Source: Isoetes taiwanensis (Eukaryota > Streptophyta > Lycopodiopsida > Isoetales > Isoetaceae). Taken from it: a stretch of 64,000 nt of DNA. Below, one piece after another: positions 1-11,505 of the stretch. Position 1 is the first letter of the stretch, and each line of letters begins with the position of its first letter. The notes under the pieces were generated by a model, which did no database searches, had not been told where the DNA came from, and was given only the letters and a program-made list of their open reading frames with translations. The position numbers and the translations under genes are program-made. The stretch is taken from positions 7,551,132 to 7,615,131 of the forward strand of contig JAJEKV010000011.1 in NCBI GenBank assembly GCA_021234155.1, given 5' to 3'.

Positions 1-499
1 CAGAGCACGCCCCGGCGGGCTCCCCAATCCACCCCGCCCGCCTCGATCGCGAAGATGGTGGGCACTCGCGGCGAATGGAGGCAATGAGCTGCGCTTTTCC
101 GGGGCACCGGGAACGCAGGTAGAGCTGTGGGCCCCGGGCTAACACGGGGTTGATGTGCTCCTTGTAATGGGCCATTTTGACCTGCTCTAGAGCAATGGGA
201 TCCCAGAGCTTGCCAAGGAAACAAGCATCTAGGTACTCCCGCAGGCTGTCACGATCGGCCATTGCGGTATGCGCGATCTCATGCTCTCCCCGACGTTCCA
301 TCTGGCGAACCACGATCTCTCTTACCCTCCAACGGGCCCCTAAGCGGCTGCGGACTCATGGCCCACGGTGTAAGCCAGTGCGGGGAGAGCATCACCCATA
401 GTAACCACTTTCTCGAAAATAGGCGATGTGTCTATCAAGGGCTGCCGCCGGGCGGCAAGAATCGATTTCTCGCAGCGAGAATCGATAGGGGACTGAAGG

Positions 500-1645
500 T
501 TTCACCCAAGTGCCCGTGCTAAAAATGCCTTCACACGACTGCTCCAAGTCATTCCGTGTCGCGCCAAAGAGGCAGCCGGGCCCCAAACCTCGACCCGCAT
601 GAAGGACAAAGTTCGACCAATGCCCGAAGAGAGTGTGGTGATGGCCCCAATCATATAGCTCACACGGTGGATTTGTTGTTCGCATTGCATAAAGCGCTTT
701 CCGGCCTGCTTTGTCACCCGCAAGCGGATAGACGCCCCTCCCAGAGAAGCGAGGAGGGGAACTCCACCCCCTAGGTACTTGTAGGTGGGCGTGACGCCCA
801 CGTGCCCCCCGATATGTGAGTGCGGGGAGGCATGGGGTGACGTGAAGAGGATATGAGAACCACCCCGGTCTTGGCGGATTGACGCCGCATGTCAGAGGCC
901 CGACAAAATGTGTCTAGGGCATCGGTGAGACGCATATCTTCGGGGTGTGGGCCAAGAGCCAACATCGTCCGCAGATAGATGAGCCGGGCGGATGACACTG
1001 GTGCAAAAGATGTATGCCATCCCCCATGCTCGAAGAAGCCGGGGCTCTAACCGATCAATGTAGAGGCCAAAAAGTGCCTACGAGAGGGGCAACCCGCCGG
1101 ACCTCGACACTATCGGGTAAATGCTTGGCCTGGCCGACCGCGATCCCCGCCAAAACAACTCTCATACAACCTCAGATATGGCATTCTCGCACGCGCCGGG
1201 AGCCCCAGCTTGACGCAGCTTAGCCCACAACTTTTCCCCGGGGACAGACAAAAGCCTTTGCGAAGTCCACAAAGCAAAGAATACAAGTCCAAAGCGGTGA
1301 TTCCTGGGCCGTCTTCAATCGCCCGCAGCAGCAGAAAGATATGGTCAATCGCTGAGTGGGTGGGTCGAAGCCCGCTCGCGGAGGGGTTTCGCGACATCCG
1401 CCGCTCGCCCACCGGTCAATCGCTGCTCGAGAATGCCGACCAACGGTTTGGCAAATACCGAATCGACCATGATCGTCCTGCAGAATTGGTCGGACAAAGG
1501 TGGGTCGCCTTTGTGAATGGGAACAACCCCGCTTGTGGTCCATTGTCGGGAAACCCTCCGCAATGCTCGCTGAATGTGGTAGTGAGGACGGGCACAAGCG
1601 GCCGCCCGCCCACTTGAGTAACTCTACGCATACCATCGAGGTCAC
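500..1645 (-). pseudogene. LINE reverse transcriptase fragments
   Basis: In successive minus-strand frames I see a GLRPTHSAIDHIFLLLRAIE-like helix (1412-1330), CFVDFAKAF (motif A, near 1260-1220), a damaged active-site box where LIYLRTMLALGP replaces the usual YADD-V-L pattern (near 985), DALDTFCRASDM, and TYKYLGGG followed by SIRLRVTKQAGKRFMQ (about 790-690). Each block has a counterpart in the RT at 42221-43020. The catalytic DD is lost through frameshift, so the copy is dead. Confidence 0.7.
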
Positions 1646-2739
1646 CGCCTTCCCATTAGCTAGCCGTTGGGGCCCTCCTCAACATCCTCATCCCACGAAC
1701 CAATGGGGGCCATCCCGTGGGGGTATATGCACGCTGGCCCCTCGGGCGGGTCATAGAGCCGCCGCAGTACGCTCCCACCGCCCGGGTGTGATGTCCCCGT
1801 AGGGTCGGGCTGGCCTTCAAGCACTCTGCCAAAAGGTTCGAGGATGAGTGTCCAAACAGTCGAACATCTCCCCCGATGCTTGGCAAGGTAAGGTACTTTG
1901 TGTCCTTCGGATGGGCGCGCAGACGTGTGGTGGCTCCAAGCGGCGCACACGGATCCGTGATGTGACGGAGCCGCCGCTATGCGTTCTTTACAACCGCATC
2001 AAACCATCGGTTACGCGGGAATGTTGTTGAATCTCGAAGCGGCGACGCGGGGGTCCGCCAAAGCACTGTCCGGCCTGCATCCCGTAATAGCGAAGTCGGT
2101 GGTCCGGCTGGCCGCTCTAGTGTGGAGGTCCGCAGAAATTACGGGAGGGCGTTCATGAGCATCTGGCGTAGTCCTCTGGGCCGCGCTCATAATCGAAGTC
2201 TCAACCGAGGGCGAGGGGTCTGGCATAGTGGGGGTTCTCGGGCGGCTCGCCAAACCAGTCCAAATAAAGTGGGAGGTGATCCGAGTCGACCTCCTCATCC
2301 CGATCTGTCTGTGCCCACCGGAAACGACATCGATGAGATGCATATCTTGCGCAACTACAAGCACATAGTCCACCACACTAGACCCTCCCCCGATTGTCCC
2401 CATGCATGTGCACTTCATGAGAATCGGGCCACCGGAAAGGCCATTGCAAATTATCAAGTCAAAAATGCCACATAGCAGAGCAACCGTCGCCAAAGCGAAA
2501 GTGACTGGCCGTCATCCGACTACGCGGCCGGGCTACTTGGCGGGCGTATGCCGCAGGACATCGTCAGCCGAGGGGGTCAAGTCGCATGGGCGCTCTACTC
2601 CCCGTCCGGGTGCATTGAAATCTCCAAGAAGGACGACCCTACCCAACCGCCGTCTTTCTTTGTATGTCATCATATAGATCGACATACGGGTCCATCCTAT
2701 CCGCGACGGGGTGGCTGCGATAGAAGGTGCCGTCAAGGC

Positions 2740-3080
2740 GAGGGAAATAACAGCGCCGAGAAAAAGAGGGTTGCCACCGGTATTATGCACACGAACCGGT
2801 ACCGGTTGGTGTATGGTACGTCTTCTCGGAGGGTAACCGAATGTGCCAAGGTTGTCCGGTAGTAGCAAGCCACTCCACCATGACCCCGCCTGTCACCTGC
2901 ATGTATTGAAGACCAGAAATGTTGGTAACCCGGCAAATCGTAGCTTTGTGTCCAAAGATGCTCCCATGTCTCCATGAGGAAGATGAGATCCATACCCGCC
3001 GCCGCGGAGTTCGGGACCGTCCCCTTACGCCAAGGGAAGCCTCGACAGTTCCATGAGACCACCCGAGACACAATTCCTAT
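2740..3080 (-). pseudogene. LINE apurinic-type endonuclease fragment
   Basis: A minus-strand frame contains VVSWNCRGFPW, then LIFLMETWE, LPGYQHFWSS and GGVACYYR. This is the N-terminal half of the APE-like endonuclease that nicks target DNA in LINEs: the WN(C)RG motif, the catalytic-Glu box normally written xxxQET, and the GGV-A block. In the full protein the RT should follow about 300 residues later. Here the frame breaks near 2740 and the catalytic D/H motifs beyond it are not visible. It is a remnant inside the GC-rich LINE and is not expected to be active. Confidence 0.7.
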
Positions 3081-4790
3081 TTGTCGCCAGGGATGGTATG
3101 CGCAACTCGAAGTCATGGGGAGGACGGGGAAGCGCAGGGCCGAAAGGAGAAGTAGATGGAGCCGGAGGCAAAGATGTGGTCGAGAGGGGTGGGCCGCGAG
3201 GGAGGGGAGTAGGAGCAGGAGAAGGGGGGGCCGTGGTAGTAGAAGCGTATGGCCGCTGCGGTACCGTGGGTTGGGGCAAGTGTGGTCTCCGCAGCAGCAG
3301 CGCCGTTTTGAAAAATGTGCATCCCCGCCAACCAATCCCCCCGGGCACCCCCGTTGGCTAATGCCTCCCGACCTCGACAAGCTCCTCGCGCGGCCTCCCG
3401 TTGAACGGTGTGAGATCCCGGCCCACATACGTGGATGTCCCTTCAACATCCGCCCCCGGCGCAATATGGCATCACGCACTGTGCATCCGCAACCGTGAAT
3501 ATGACAATGCGCCACGCCCGGCGCCGAAAGCCCCATGCATGCCGCCGCTCGAGAAATGTGAACTGCTCGGGAATGTCATCCCATCGAGAATGTGTGTTCG
3601 ATGTTGTGGGCGAGACTCTCCCCGCCGCTCGCATACCTCGAACTACCGGCATTGTGGCCTCTCCGCCCGCGCTCGTGAGTCTCACATACCGCGGGGTCCA
3701 AGGTGGGCGAAGGCCGGGTCCCGTGGGGGGGGTGGTGGTGGTGGCCGGGATGGCGTGGAGTGACTGGAGGGGGCCAGCGGCAGGCGGGACGTACTGGGCC
3801 GGGCGCGGGAGGCCGTGGCGGGATAGCTGGGCCGAGCCGTTCACCGGTGGAAGTCGGGAGCACGCCTCTTGCAGCTCGCTGCCGCCGCCATCTCCCCGCC
3901 GCTAACCGCCGAGCTGACTATGAACCCTGTAGGGAGACCCCGGCTCTGCGTGCGTGGATGGTTGCCCCCGCAGCCCCCCGAGCCCGTGCTCGAGTAGCGA
4001 GCGTGCTTTCGAGCCCCAAAGACACCTGCCGCCGAGGGCTTCTGGCCGCCCGATCTTACTCAAGATCCCGGCCGGTATGCAGTCGGCCGCAAGAGCAGCC
4101 CTCAGGCTCCCCGTGCCATGGTGGTGGCTGCCTCTACCCTCGGCGAAGCGAGGCAATGCGTGACCATCGTCTCGCATTGCGGCGCCTCCCTCTCGTGTCA
4201 TGGTGTCGAGTGATGAACCACGTAGAGTCTAGGGCGGCCCGCATGTCGCCCAACCTCTGCCTGGCTTCTGCCGCTCGAAGTGTGCAAGGCCAAGGCCATC
4301 TTCCACATGCAGCGTGCGGGTCTCCAAGCCTGTGATACGGTTCTTCTCGACCCCGATTTGCCTTTTGAGCACATGGGATGCCGAGGACTCCATCTCCACT
4401 GCCATGCCCCCAAAGCGCAACCTTTGTTAGCCTCAATCACGAGCCTTTGTTAGCCTCCATTCCCGCTTTGGCGTGGCTCCAATTCTCTGCCGAGGCGGGG
4501 AGTTCCTATGTGGTGCGAGCAATTAATCCCTTCCGGCGGGCTGGCCTCGGCCGAGGGGCCTTAGCCTTAGCAGAGCCTCCTTCTTCATGGAGGATGACTC
4601 TCCCCATCCATGATGGCTGATCGGGACCGTTTGTCGCGGCGGGCCCTCGCCTTTGGGTTTGTGTCGGCCCATCTTACGTGGCCATGACTCCCAAAGTTTG
4701 AGGGATCTCGGCTGCGGAAAGGGTGCCTAGAATTGAATTTGGGGGGCTCAAGAACGCAGGGGCGGAGAGCACCTTTTGGGCTAGTCAACG

Positions 4791-5000
4791 GAAACCCTTT
4801 CGAATACTTACTAAAACATACGCCAATCCCTATATTGGTGTCAGACTTTCATCAACAACACCATCAGGAACTAGGGTATGAATTAGTAAAACATTCTCGT
4901 AACCTTCAATAAGAGTACAACACACACCTTTCAACACCGCGTGGCCAAGGCCAACAACGGCATCAGGCGAGGGCTATACTTCTCAAAGAAGGAAGAAGAA
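4791..5000. other. Short spacer between LINE and satellite repeat
   Basis: AT-rich single-copy-looking DNA. No reading frame, RNA gene or repeat is supported here. Confidence 0.5.
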
Positions 5001-5540
5001 GGGCTGCCACAAAAACCCTAGCACACAGCCCGGAAAACAGCAGATTTGAGCACTGAAACAAAGACAAGCATGCAGGCACCATACACCGTTGGAAAGCTCT
5101 CTGAACCAGCTTTCCAACAAGCCCAAGCACATGAAAATCTGACACCGGATGTGAGAGATACAGATCAGTCAAAGTGTCTATGGGCTGCCACAAAAACCCT
5201 AGCACACAGCCCGGAAAACAGCAGATTTGAGCACTGAAACAAAGACAAGCATGCAAGTACTATACACCGTTGGAAAGCTCTCTGAACCAGCTTTCCAACA
5301 AGCCCAAGCACATGAAAATCTGACACCGGATGTGAGAGATACAGTCCGTCAAAGTGTCTATGGGCTGCCACAGAAACCCTAGCACACAGCCCGGAAAACA
5401 GCAGATTTGAGCACTGAAACAAAGACAAGCATGCAAATACCATACACCGTTGTAAAGCTCTCTGAACCAGCTTTCCAACAAGCCCAAGCACATGAAAATC
5501 TGACACCGGATGTGAGAGATATGACCGATCAAAATTCTGC
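5001..5540. repeat. Satellite-like tandem repeat, three copies of ~180 bp
   Basis: Copies begin with GGGCTGCCACA at 5001, 5182 and 5362, giving periods of 181 and 180 bp. They are nearly identical through the block ending CACCGGATGTGAGAGATA, and the third decays after 5530. Because 180 is a multiple of three, the minus strand reads as a repeated peptide (HVLGLVGKLVQRAFQRC), but there is no start context or gene partner, so I treat it as repeat DNA. Monomer length matches typical plant satellites. Three copies is a very short array. Confidence 0.9.
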
Positions 5541-8168
5541 CGCCTTCAGGAGGGAAGTGGGCGCCTTAGAGGAGGCCTTAAAGAAGCACAGTTGTCAACA
5601 TGGACTCTCAAAGCTACAATGTTGTAAACCTTGGTAAACGCATCTTCATCGAGGAAGAAATTTTTGTGTCCAATGTTGGATTTGCAGACTGGCAAGATAT
5701 GCTGTGGAATTATACTTGGAGCAAATATTACATCATGGTTTTTTCCATGTGGATCCGGTGAATCTTTTTGAACACCTGCATATGTCATGTGAAGTAGAAA
5801 CAAGAAAAAGCACTGAGCTAAACTTTGTGCACAACATCCTAGTAATATTGCTGTTGGTGATGCCAATGGTGACCGTTTCATCTTCTATGATTTTTGGTAT
5901 GATGTGCAGGTAATAATTCTTTCTTTGATCCTCTTGTTGTTGGGTCAAGGATCTCTATTTCATCTAGGTTACATGGCTAACAAATGTTGATACCATTTTC
6001 TCTGAACTGTGACTAAATTGAAAAATTCCACTCATGGACACCTGTTGCCTGCAAGTCCAAATGTCAGGGATGAACATTTCGAAGCTTTTTATGGAGTTTA
6101 TGAAATGGACCCGATAAGGTTGGTTTATGAAATGAGTATCAAGAGTGTCAATAGATTGTAGTTAAGCTACTAATGATTAAATTACCATTCAAGGTATTTG
6201 AAGAGGGAGAAAAGGAGCAGAACAAGAAATTGCGTCTTGCGGCAATAGGTATAGCAACCATGGCATTTGGTTTTAGTGATTTGTTTATTGAGTTACTGCT
6301 TGCTTTGATCTGCATATGAGAAGATCTACTATCCATCTCTGCAGATCAGCCTTTTTTGTTTCCAGAAACCTTCATTTTTGTCGTTCGGTCTTTTCTGTTA
6401 AGGTATGTTATTCTTAATGCTAGAGCAAAATAAATAATCTGAAAAAAACTATGTTGGACCCTTTATTTATCTTGCCATCATGTTATGCAGTTCTTGATGG
6501 CATTGGCAAAGTACTTGACCTTCTTTTTGACATATCTGAGATTGCAAGACCATAAGTTTACAAGTTGTGTACATAAAGCTTTTGATAGTTAAGATGTTTA
6601 GGCATTTTAAGTTGGACCACGATGCCTGGTCAAATTTCATTTATCCTAAAGTCAGTATGCAATATGCAAAGCTTTAAAGCATTTTGGTTAAATGTTTTAG
6701 TTCCGGCATCTTCTAGTGTAATATATGGTGTGGTATAACACACAGTTGCTATTTGTGATTTCCAGAAACACACAACAGTTGTAACTAGCGTACTTCGACC
6801 ATACCCAAACCCAAGTTATAGTTGTAGTTGCACTTGCTAGAGTCTGAAACCCAGTTCAATATACATGAAATAGAATTATTGATGTCCATGCAAAACTTGC
6901 TGAAGGAGAGATGGCCTTTTGCAATGCATAATGCTGTAAGATGCCAAATAGATTCACTTTCTTAAGCATCTTAGATTATAGCAGGACATGATCTCATGAA
7001 AACAAGATTATGCATCTATTGTGTATGGAAACAGGATTAACATGGCATGAATGGGCAGTTTTGCTAATGGCTGGTTCACAGTGTTGGCAAACAGTTGCTA
7101 ATTTTGCAGTGCAAGAAGGAGAATTATTACATTAATGGACTTTTTTAGCTATGCAGTTTGTAAAGTGAATCAATAGGCACAAGAATTATTCCTGATTTTT
7201 GTTTATAGTCAATGGAACAATTATAATATGAGCTTTGGAAGAATAGCAATTGCTATTGAGGGTTCAAAACCCTTTTATTTAAAATGTTCTCCCTGTTATG
7301 ACTTTTTGTACAAAAAAATTGTTGTCGCAATTGTGGTAAAAATTAATGTTACCTCAACAAGTAGGCAGTCGCCCGTTAAAGGTTCCATGTGGACAATTAA
7401 AGGTCCGATGTGGTCATTTGATGGGCACTTAGTGGTCTATTGAAGGGCACATGTGGTCTATTAGGATCAGATTAACGTCCCGCCTTAAAACCTTTGTAGC
7501 GAAATCCAAATATATCAAAAAACTCTGGTGTTTGGCATCAAATGAAAGCTAAAGGGGCAAATTTCACCATGGTATGCTACAATGGGAAGTTAAATTTTTT
7601 TTAGCCCATTATAATAAAATTTGTTTCCTTAATTGGGCGCTTCATGGGCACCCTCCCCTGCTGGCACAGGTTTGTTTTGTACTGTTTTTCCGTTTTGCTT
7701 TTCCCAGGCATGTGAGAAATAAAACCTGAGGAGCTCGTATAAAGCCTGCCGTGACTTTGGCCTTTTGCCACTTATAGCCATTGGCAGGTAAATCCAAGCT
7801 ATCTTATGCTGCAGCAGGACAACCCTGTATGCAATGCATCTCTTCTATACTTATCCAATGTTATTATTTTGAGCTTCTGTAAGCTGCGAGGGGGAAGGCA
7901 GCAAACCTATTCAAATGAAAAGGTTTCTCTAGGATATTACAGTCTGCTTTTGCGGCCTTATTAGAGCAGCTTTAGTCGAAGATTAAAATCTACAATCCAT
8001 GTTTGCAACAGATGAATGAACTGTAAGTAAAATCAGAGAGATTACCTGAATATGACGGTCAGACATGAATCGGTTCCAAGCACCTTGCCATAACATGATT
8101 GCTTTTTGGGATACAATCCCCTGTTTTTGGGATTGCCATAGACATGATTGTTTTTTGGGATGCAATCC
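5541..8168. other. Gene-poor AT-rich region with possible exon remnants
   Basis: No intact gene. Between 5836 and 5908 the plus strand reads NIAVGDANGDRFIFYDFWYD and meets a GT donor, and 6193-6290 reads KVFEEGEKEQNKK. These could be scraps of a coding gene: the FYDFWY and E-E-E-K patterns loosely recall the Zuotin/ZRF family of DnaJ proteins, but the match is weak. From 6350 to 8168 I see only AT-rich DNA with short ORFs. Confidence 0.35.
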
Positions 8169-8222
8169 CCTGTTTGCCCGGTGGATGCTGCGCCGGAAGC
8201 AGCCCACCGGAAGCAAACAGGG
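8169..8222. repeat. Imperfect hairpin, ~20 bp stem
   Basis: CCCTGTTTGC-CCGGTGG is followed after a short GC-rich loop by CCACCGGAAGCAAACAGGG, its near-exact reverse complement. Just upstream (8100-8170) a ~50 bp segment containing GGGAT-CAATCCCCTGTTT is directly repeated. This may be the core of a small foldback element. No target duplication was found. Confidence 0.7.
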
Positions 8223-8944
8223 AATTGCAGACTAAAATATCATCCCTTATAATATCTTCCATCAGAAGCCTAGAACCAGATTTCAGAACTTAAATCTTGT
8301 TAGATCGATGAAAATGTCTCAAAAATTGGAGCAAGCACCTGTTCTGCCCCTGAAATCTCTGTTGGATCTGCCTTCTGCATTGCTGGCACTGGAAATCTTC
8401 ACAAGACTCTCTTTGTTTCTCGTGCATGTTCAAGAAATTTACTCCGGCGACCCAAGCAAAAACATAGCATGTCCAAGGTATTCGATGCGGCAAAAATATG
8501 GGGCTTTTGCACTGCCTAAATAGAGGATTCTTGTGCAAGCGATTTTGTGTGCAGAAACAGGGTATTTCTAAGCGATTAAGAGCAAAAATATTGGGTTTCT
8601 ATGCTGCCCAATCAAGGGACTCTTGTGACTCTTGTGAATCGTCATTCTGTGATATTGGTTGATGCCATGTGGCATCACCAAGAAAATGTTGACCCACATG
8701 GCATCACATAATACACCACCCAAGAAAATGTCTACCCGATTATCGAAAAAATAGGGGGCTTGAAATTTCGCCCCCAAACGACCTGTTTTTTAGATCGAAA
8801 CTTGAAGTCGACCGCGAGTCGATTTGCCCCTCCATGCGATGCTCACCTTCCCTGCGAAGCGGCGCCGCCAAAGAACATTCGCCAGAAATCTGCCGGAAAA
8901 AATATCAGGGGGCAAATTTCAAGCCTCCTGTTTTTTCGTCAGGG
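8223..8944. other. Region without recognisable genes
   Basis: Short unconvincing ORFs only. From about 8750 the base composition turns GC-rich and short blocks such as GGGGGCTTGAAATTTCGCCC recur in reverse near 8910, so this is probably the flank of the foldback structure that follows. Confidence 0.4.
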
Positions 8945-9076
8945 AATTTTCACCGCCTGAAAATTTCGCGATGAAATTTTCTCGCGGCCGCCAGGCTCTC
9001 CACCGCTCTCGGCGCTGCCCCCGCGCCTGGCGGCCGTCAGGAAATTTCACCGCGAAATTTTCAGGCGGTGAAAATT
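8945..9076. repeat. Foldback: 52 bp inverted repeat arms, ~28 bp loop
   Basis: The left arm begins AATTTTCACCGCCTGAAAAT at 8945 and the right arm ends with its reverse complement at 9076. The arms span about 52 bp each with only a few mismatches and enclose a GC-rich loop. The whole unit would form a long stable hairpin. It could be a MITE core or a small-RNA-producing hairpin. No open reading frame uses it. Confidence 0.85.
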
Positions 9077-9682
9077 ACCTCTTCCGTGAAACACAATTAC
9101 ACATGTTTAGCGTAGATAAATATGTCAGAGCACCTTAGTCATCAACTACGGTCATATTTGAGCCAAAGAAATTATACGGTGTTTTTGTGGACATCAAATT
9201 TTTTCTGTCTCATCATGTTAAAACCATAGCGAAACATGACCGTCATTCAAACATGACTGTGATTGATAAATAGGATGCTCGAAATATGTCATGTACATTT
9301 CATTTTTATTTTCCTTGAGGCACTTTTTTGCCAAATGACTAGCCTTTTACGTGCCATCTATATAGTATGAGGAACCTTCACCATTTGAAGGTTCTTGGAA
9401 GCAACTTGGCGGCGACGCTGCGAATAGTGGCAGCAAGGGACCCAAAAATTACCTATAATAATAAGCCCCCATAATCTTAAGTAATTGGGGGGTGATGAAG
9501 GTTACGTAAACTTCTTTTAATGTACGGTGAACTAAAAATATAATAAACATTTAGCAAATCCACTAGTTACTTCCACTTCAAAATTAAAGCAGTCACATAA
9601 ACGTATACATCATTAGTCCTCATATTATTAAAGCACCATTTGGCTACGGCAAAGATAATTAATTCTTCCCAATGTATTGCTG
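9077..9682. other. AT-rich region upstream of the CCR-like gene
   Basis: No ORF of note. It lies directly upstream of the tandem-repeat promoter segment of the CCR-like gene and may contain distal regulatory DNA, but I recognise no specific element. Confidence 0.4.
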
Positions 9683-10038
9683 ATGTATGAAGGTTGAGCC
9701 CTTAACATATTCCAAACGCACTACTTGCTCTAAATTTGGATGGATCTGCCAATGCATCTGACTTTAAAATGCTATACATTTGGAAAACTAACAATTAAGA
9801 AATGATATGAAGGTTGTGCACTCAACATATTCCAAGTGCACTACTTGCTCTAAATTTGGAAGGACCTGCCATGCATTTGAAAAATGCTATGTATCTGCCA
9901 AAACCAACAATTCAAAAATGATATGAAGATTGTGCACTTAGCATATTCCAAGCGCATTACTTGCTCCAAAGTTGGATGGATCTATCATGCAGTTGACTTT
10001 AAAATGCTATGGATTTGTCAAACCAACAATTCAAAAAA
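9683..10038. repeat. Three ~118 bp direct repeats abutting the CCR-like start codon
   Basis: Units start with TGATRTATGAAG/TGATATGAAG at about 9683, 9803 and 9919 (spacing 120 and 116 bp). Each contains CATATTCCAARYGCAYTACTTGCTC, GGA-GGA-CTGCCATGCAT and a CAACAATTCAAAAAATGAT tail. The last tail supplies the ATGATG at 10038 where the gene begins, so the repeats form its 5' UTR and proximal promoter. They are about 85-90% alike by eye. No canonical TATA box is obvious inside a unit. Confidence 0.85.
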
Positions 10039-11505
10039 TGATGCAGGAGCTTGTCTGTGTGACAGGGGCCGGAGGATTCATTGGGTCCTGGATTGTGAAG
10101 CAACTTCTCAATCGAGGATATCATGTTAAAGCGGTTGTACGTGATCCCGGTAAACAATATGTTATTTGCATTCTCTAAATTTTGTTTAATCTTAGTAGTA
10201 CACTTTTTATGTCCAATTTTAATTTTTCTTTTACAGATGATCCAAAGAATGAACATCTTATTAAATTGGACGGTGCTGAGCAGAGAATGAGCCTTGTAAA
10301 GTCTGACATTTTAGACTATTCCAACATATTAAAAGTTATAAAAGGATGTGATGGTGTGTTTCATACTGCATGCCCCGTTGTAAAAGACAGATACTTCAAA
10401 GAATGTGAGATACAGGTAATATAAAATTTATATATTCTTGATTTCGAAGTTCTAGATTGGTCTGATGCATAGTACAATGTTCTGATTAGTTTTGTGGATG
10501 ATATAGGAAAAGCTGATAGATCCAGCAGTAAAAGGTACATTGAATGTGCTAAAAGCAGCATGCGAATCGAGTGTAAGACGAGTAATAATCACATCTTCAA
10601 TGGGAGCAGTATATATGAATCCAAACAAGCCTATAGACTCTATCATAGATGAGAACTGTTGGAGTGATGTAGAGTACCTCAGAAATAAAAAGGTGGATTT
10701 TTCATACAACCGAATAAAAAAGGATAGAATAGAGTCAAAAGGAATTGAATGGATACAATTGAATTGAACTCAATGAAACTAATTCTGCAGAGTTGGTATT
10801 GCTTGGCCAAGACGCTCGCAGAGAGAGCTGCCTGGGAATTCTCCAATGACCACAATCTGGATATGGTGTCAATTTGTCCTTCCATTGTTTTGGGACCCAT
10901 GTTGCAAGCCACCTTGAATGCAAGCAATGCCCATGTTCTGAAATATTTAACTGGTACACTTACCAGCACAATATATCCTTTTTTGTTATTCTTTCTTCTT
11001 TTATAGGTGTAGCTAACATCATTTATTAGGAACTGTGCATACTTTTGTGAACCAAGTTCAAGCTTATGTTGATGTGCGAGATGTGGCTGAAGCTCATATT
11101 TTGGCATTTGAGACTATATTTGCCTCAGGACGCTATATCTGTTCTGAAAGAATGCTGCATCGAGAAGATCTTATCAACTTGCTCTATCAAATGGCCCCCC
11201 AATACCCCATACCAAGAAGGTATTCAACCTGATTATTCTTAGTTGGTTTTACAACACTGATTTTATGCGATAGTCTGATGTAGGTTGTAAGTTTGATCAG
11301 TAGTTTTATTAAGTCACAAGTTGCAACAAGTTACAAGTTCTAATTGTGCTTACATAGGTGCTCGGACGAACTAAGTCCACGATGCCAACCTTACAAATTA
11401 CTGAATATGAAACTAGAGGAGTTGGGCAAGACGAATTTTGTTTCAATAGTTAATTGCTTGGAAGATACCATTAATAGTTTCAAAGACAAAGGATTTTTAA
11501 AATAA
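10038..11505 (+). CDS. Cinnamoyl-CoA reductase-like protein (NADP-dependent SDR), six exons
   Basis: Exons 10038-10149, 10237-10415, 10507-10692, 10791-10953, 11030-11219 and 11358-11505. All five introns (76-138 bp) are GT-AG, and the sum is exactly 326 codons including the stop. The protein is 325 aa, the usual CCR/DFR size. It opens with the Rossmann motif [11 protein letters not shown] (residues ~7-17). R-DPDDP-K fits the R(X)5K NADPH signature of CCRs. TSSMGAVY and SWYCLAK provide the catalytic Ser, Tyr and Lys. [22 protein letters not shown] matches the C-terminal substrate lobe. True lignin CCRs have KNWYCYGK, and the SWYCLAKT seen here suggests a CCR-like paralogue whose substrate is uncertain. 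The family reduces hydroxycinnamoyl-CoA esters to aldehydes in the cytosol. The second ATG at 10041 could equally be the start. No premature stop was found. Confidence 0.9.

Larger units (their letters stand above)
1..4790 (-). mobile_element. Degenerate GC-rich LINE (non-LTR retrotransposon), 3' end beyond window
   Basis: Read on the minus strand, the pieces appear in LINE order: a coiled-coil-like ORF1 remnant (about 4440-3900), an endonuclease fragment (about 3080-2740), then reverse transcriptase fragments (about 1645-500). All pieces are frameshifted and no frame stays open for more than about 270 codons. The RT pieces resemble those of the LINE at 41440-45620, with shared blocks such as SAIDHIF versus SIIDHIF and FVDFAKAF versus FVNFAKAF. 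The stretch is clearly GC-rich against AT-rich DNA that starts abruptly near 4790. That edge is my estimate of the 5' end. I see no target duplication. Confidence 0.75.

Noticed and set aside
3401-4335. Several overlapping plus-strand ORFs of 120-210 codons in the first 4.8 kb
   Set aside because: They are by-products of high GC in the antisense of the LINE. The minus strand carries the recognisable endonuclease and RT motifs.
5165-5532. 113-codon minus-strand ORF with repeated Cys/Leu peptide
   Set aside because: By-product of the 180 bp period of the satellite-like repeat.
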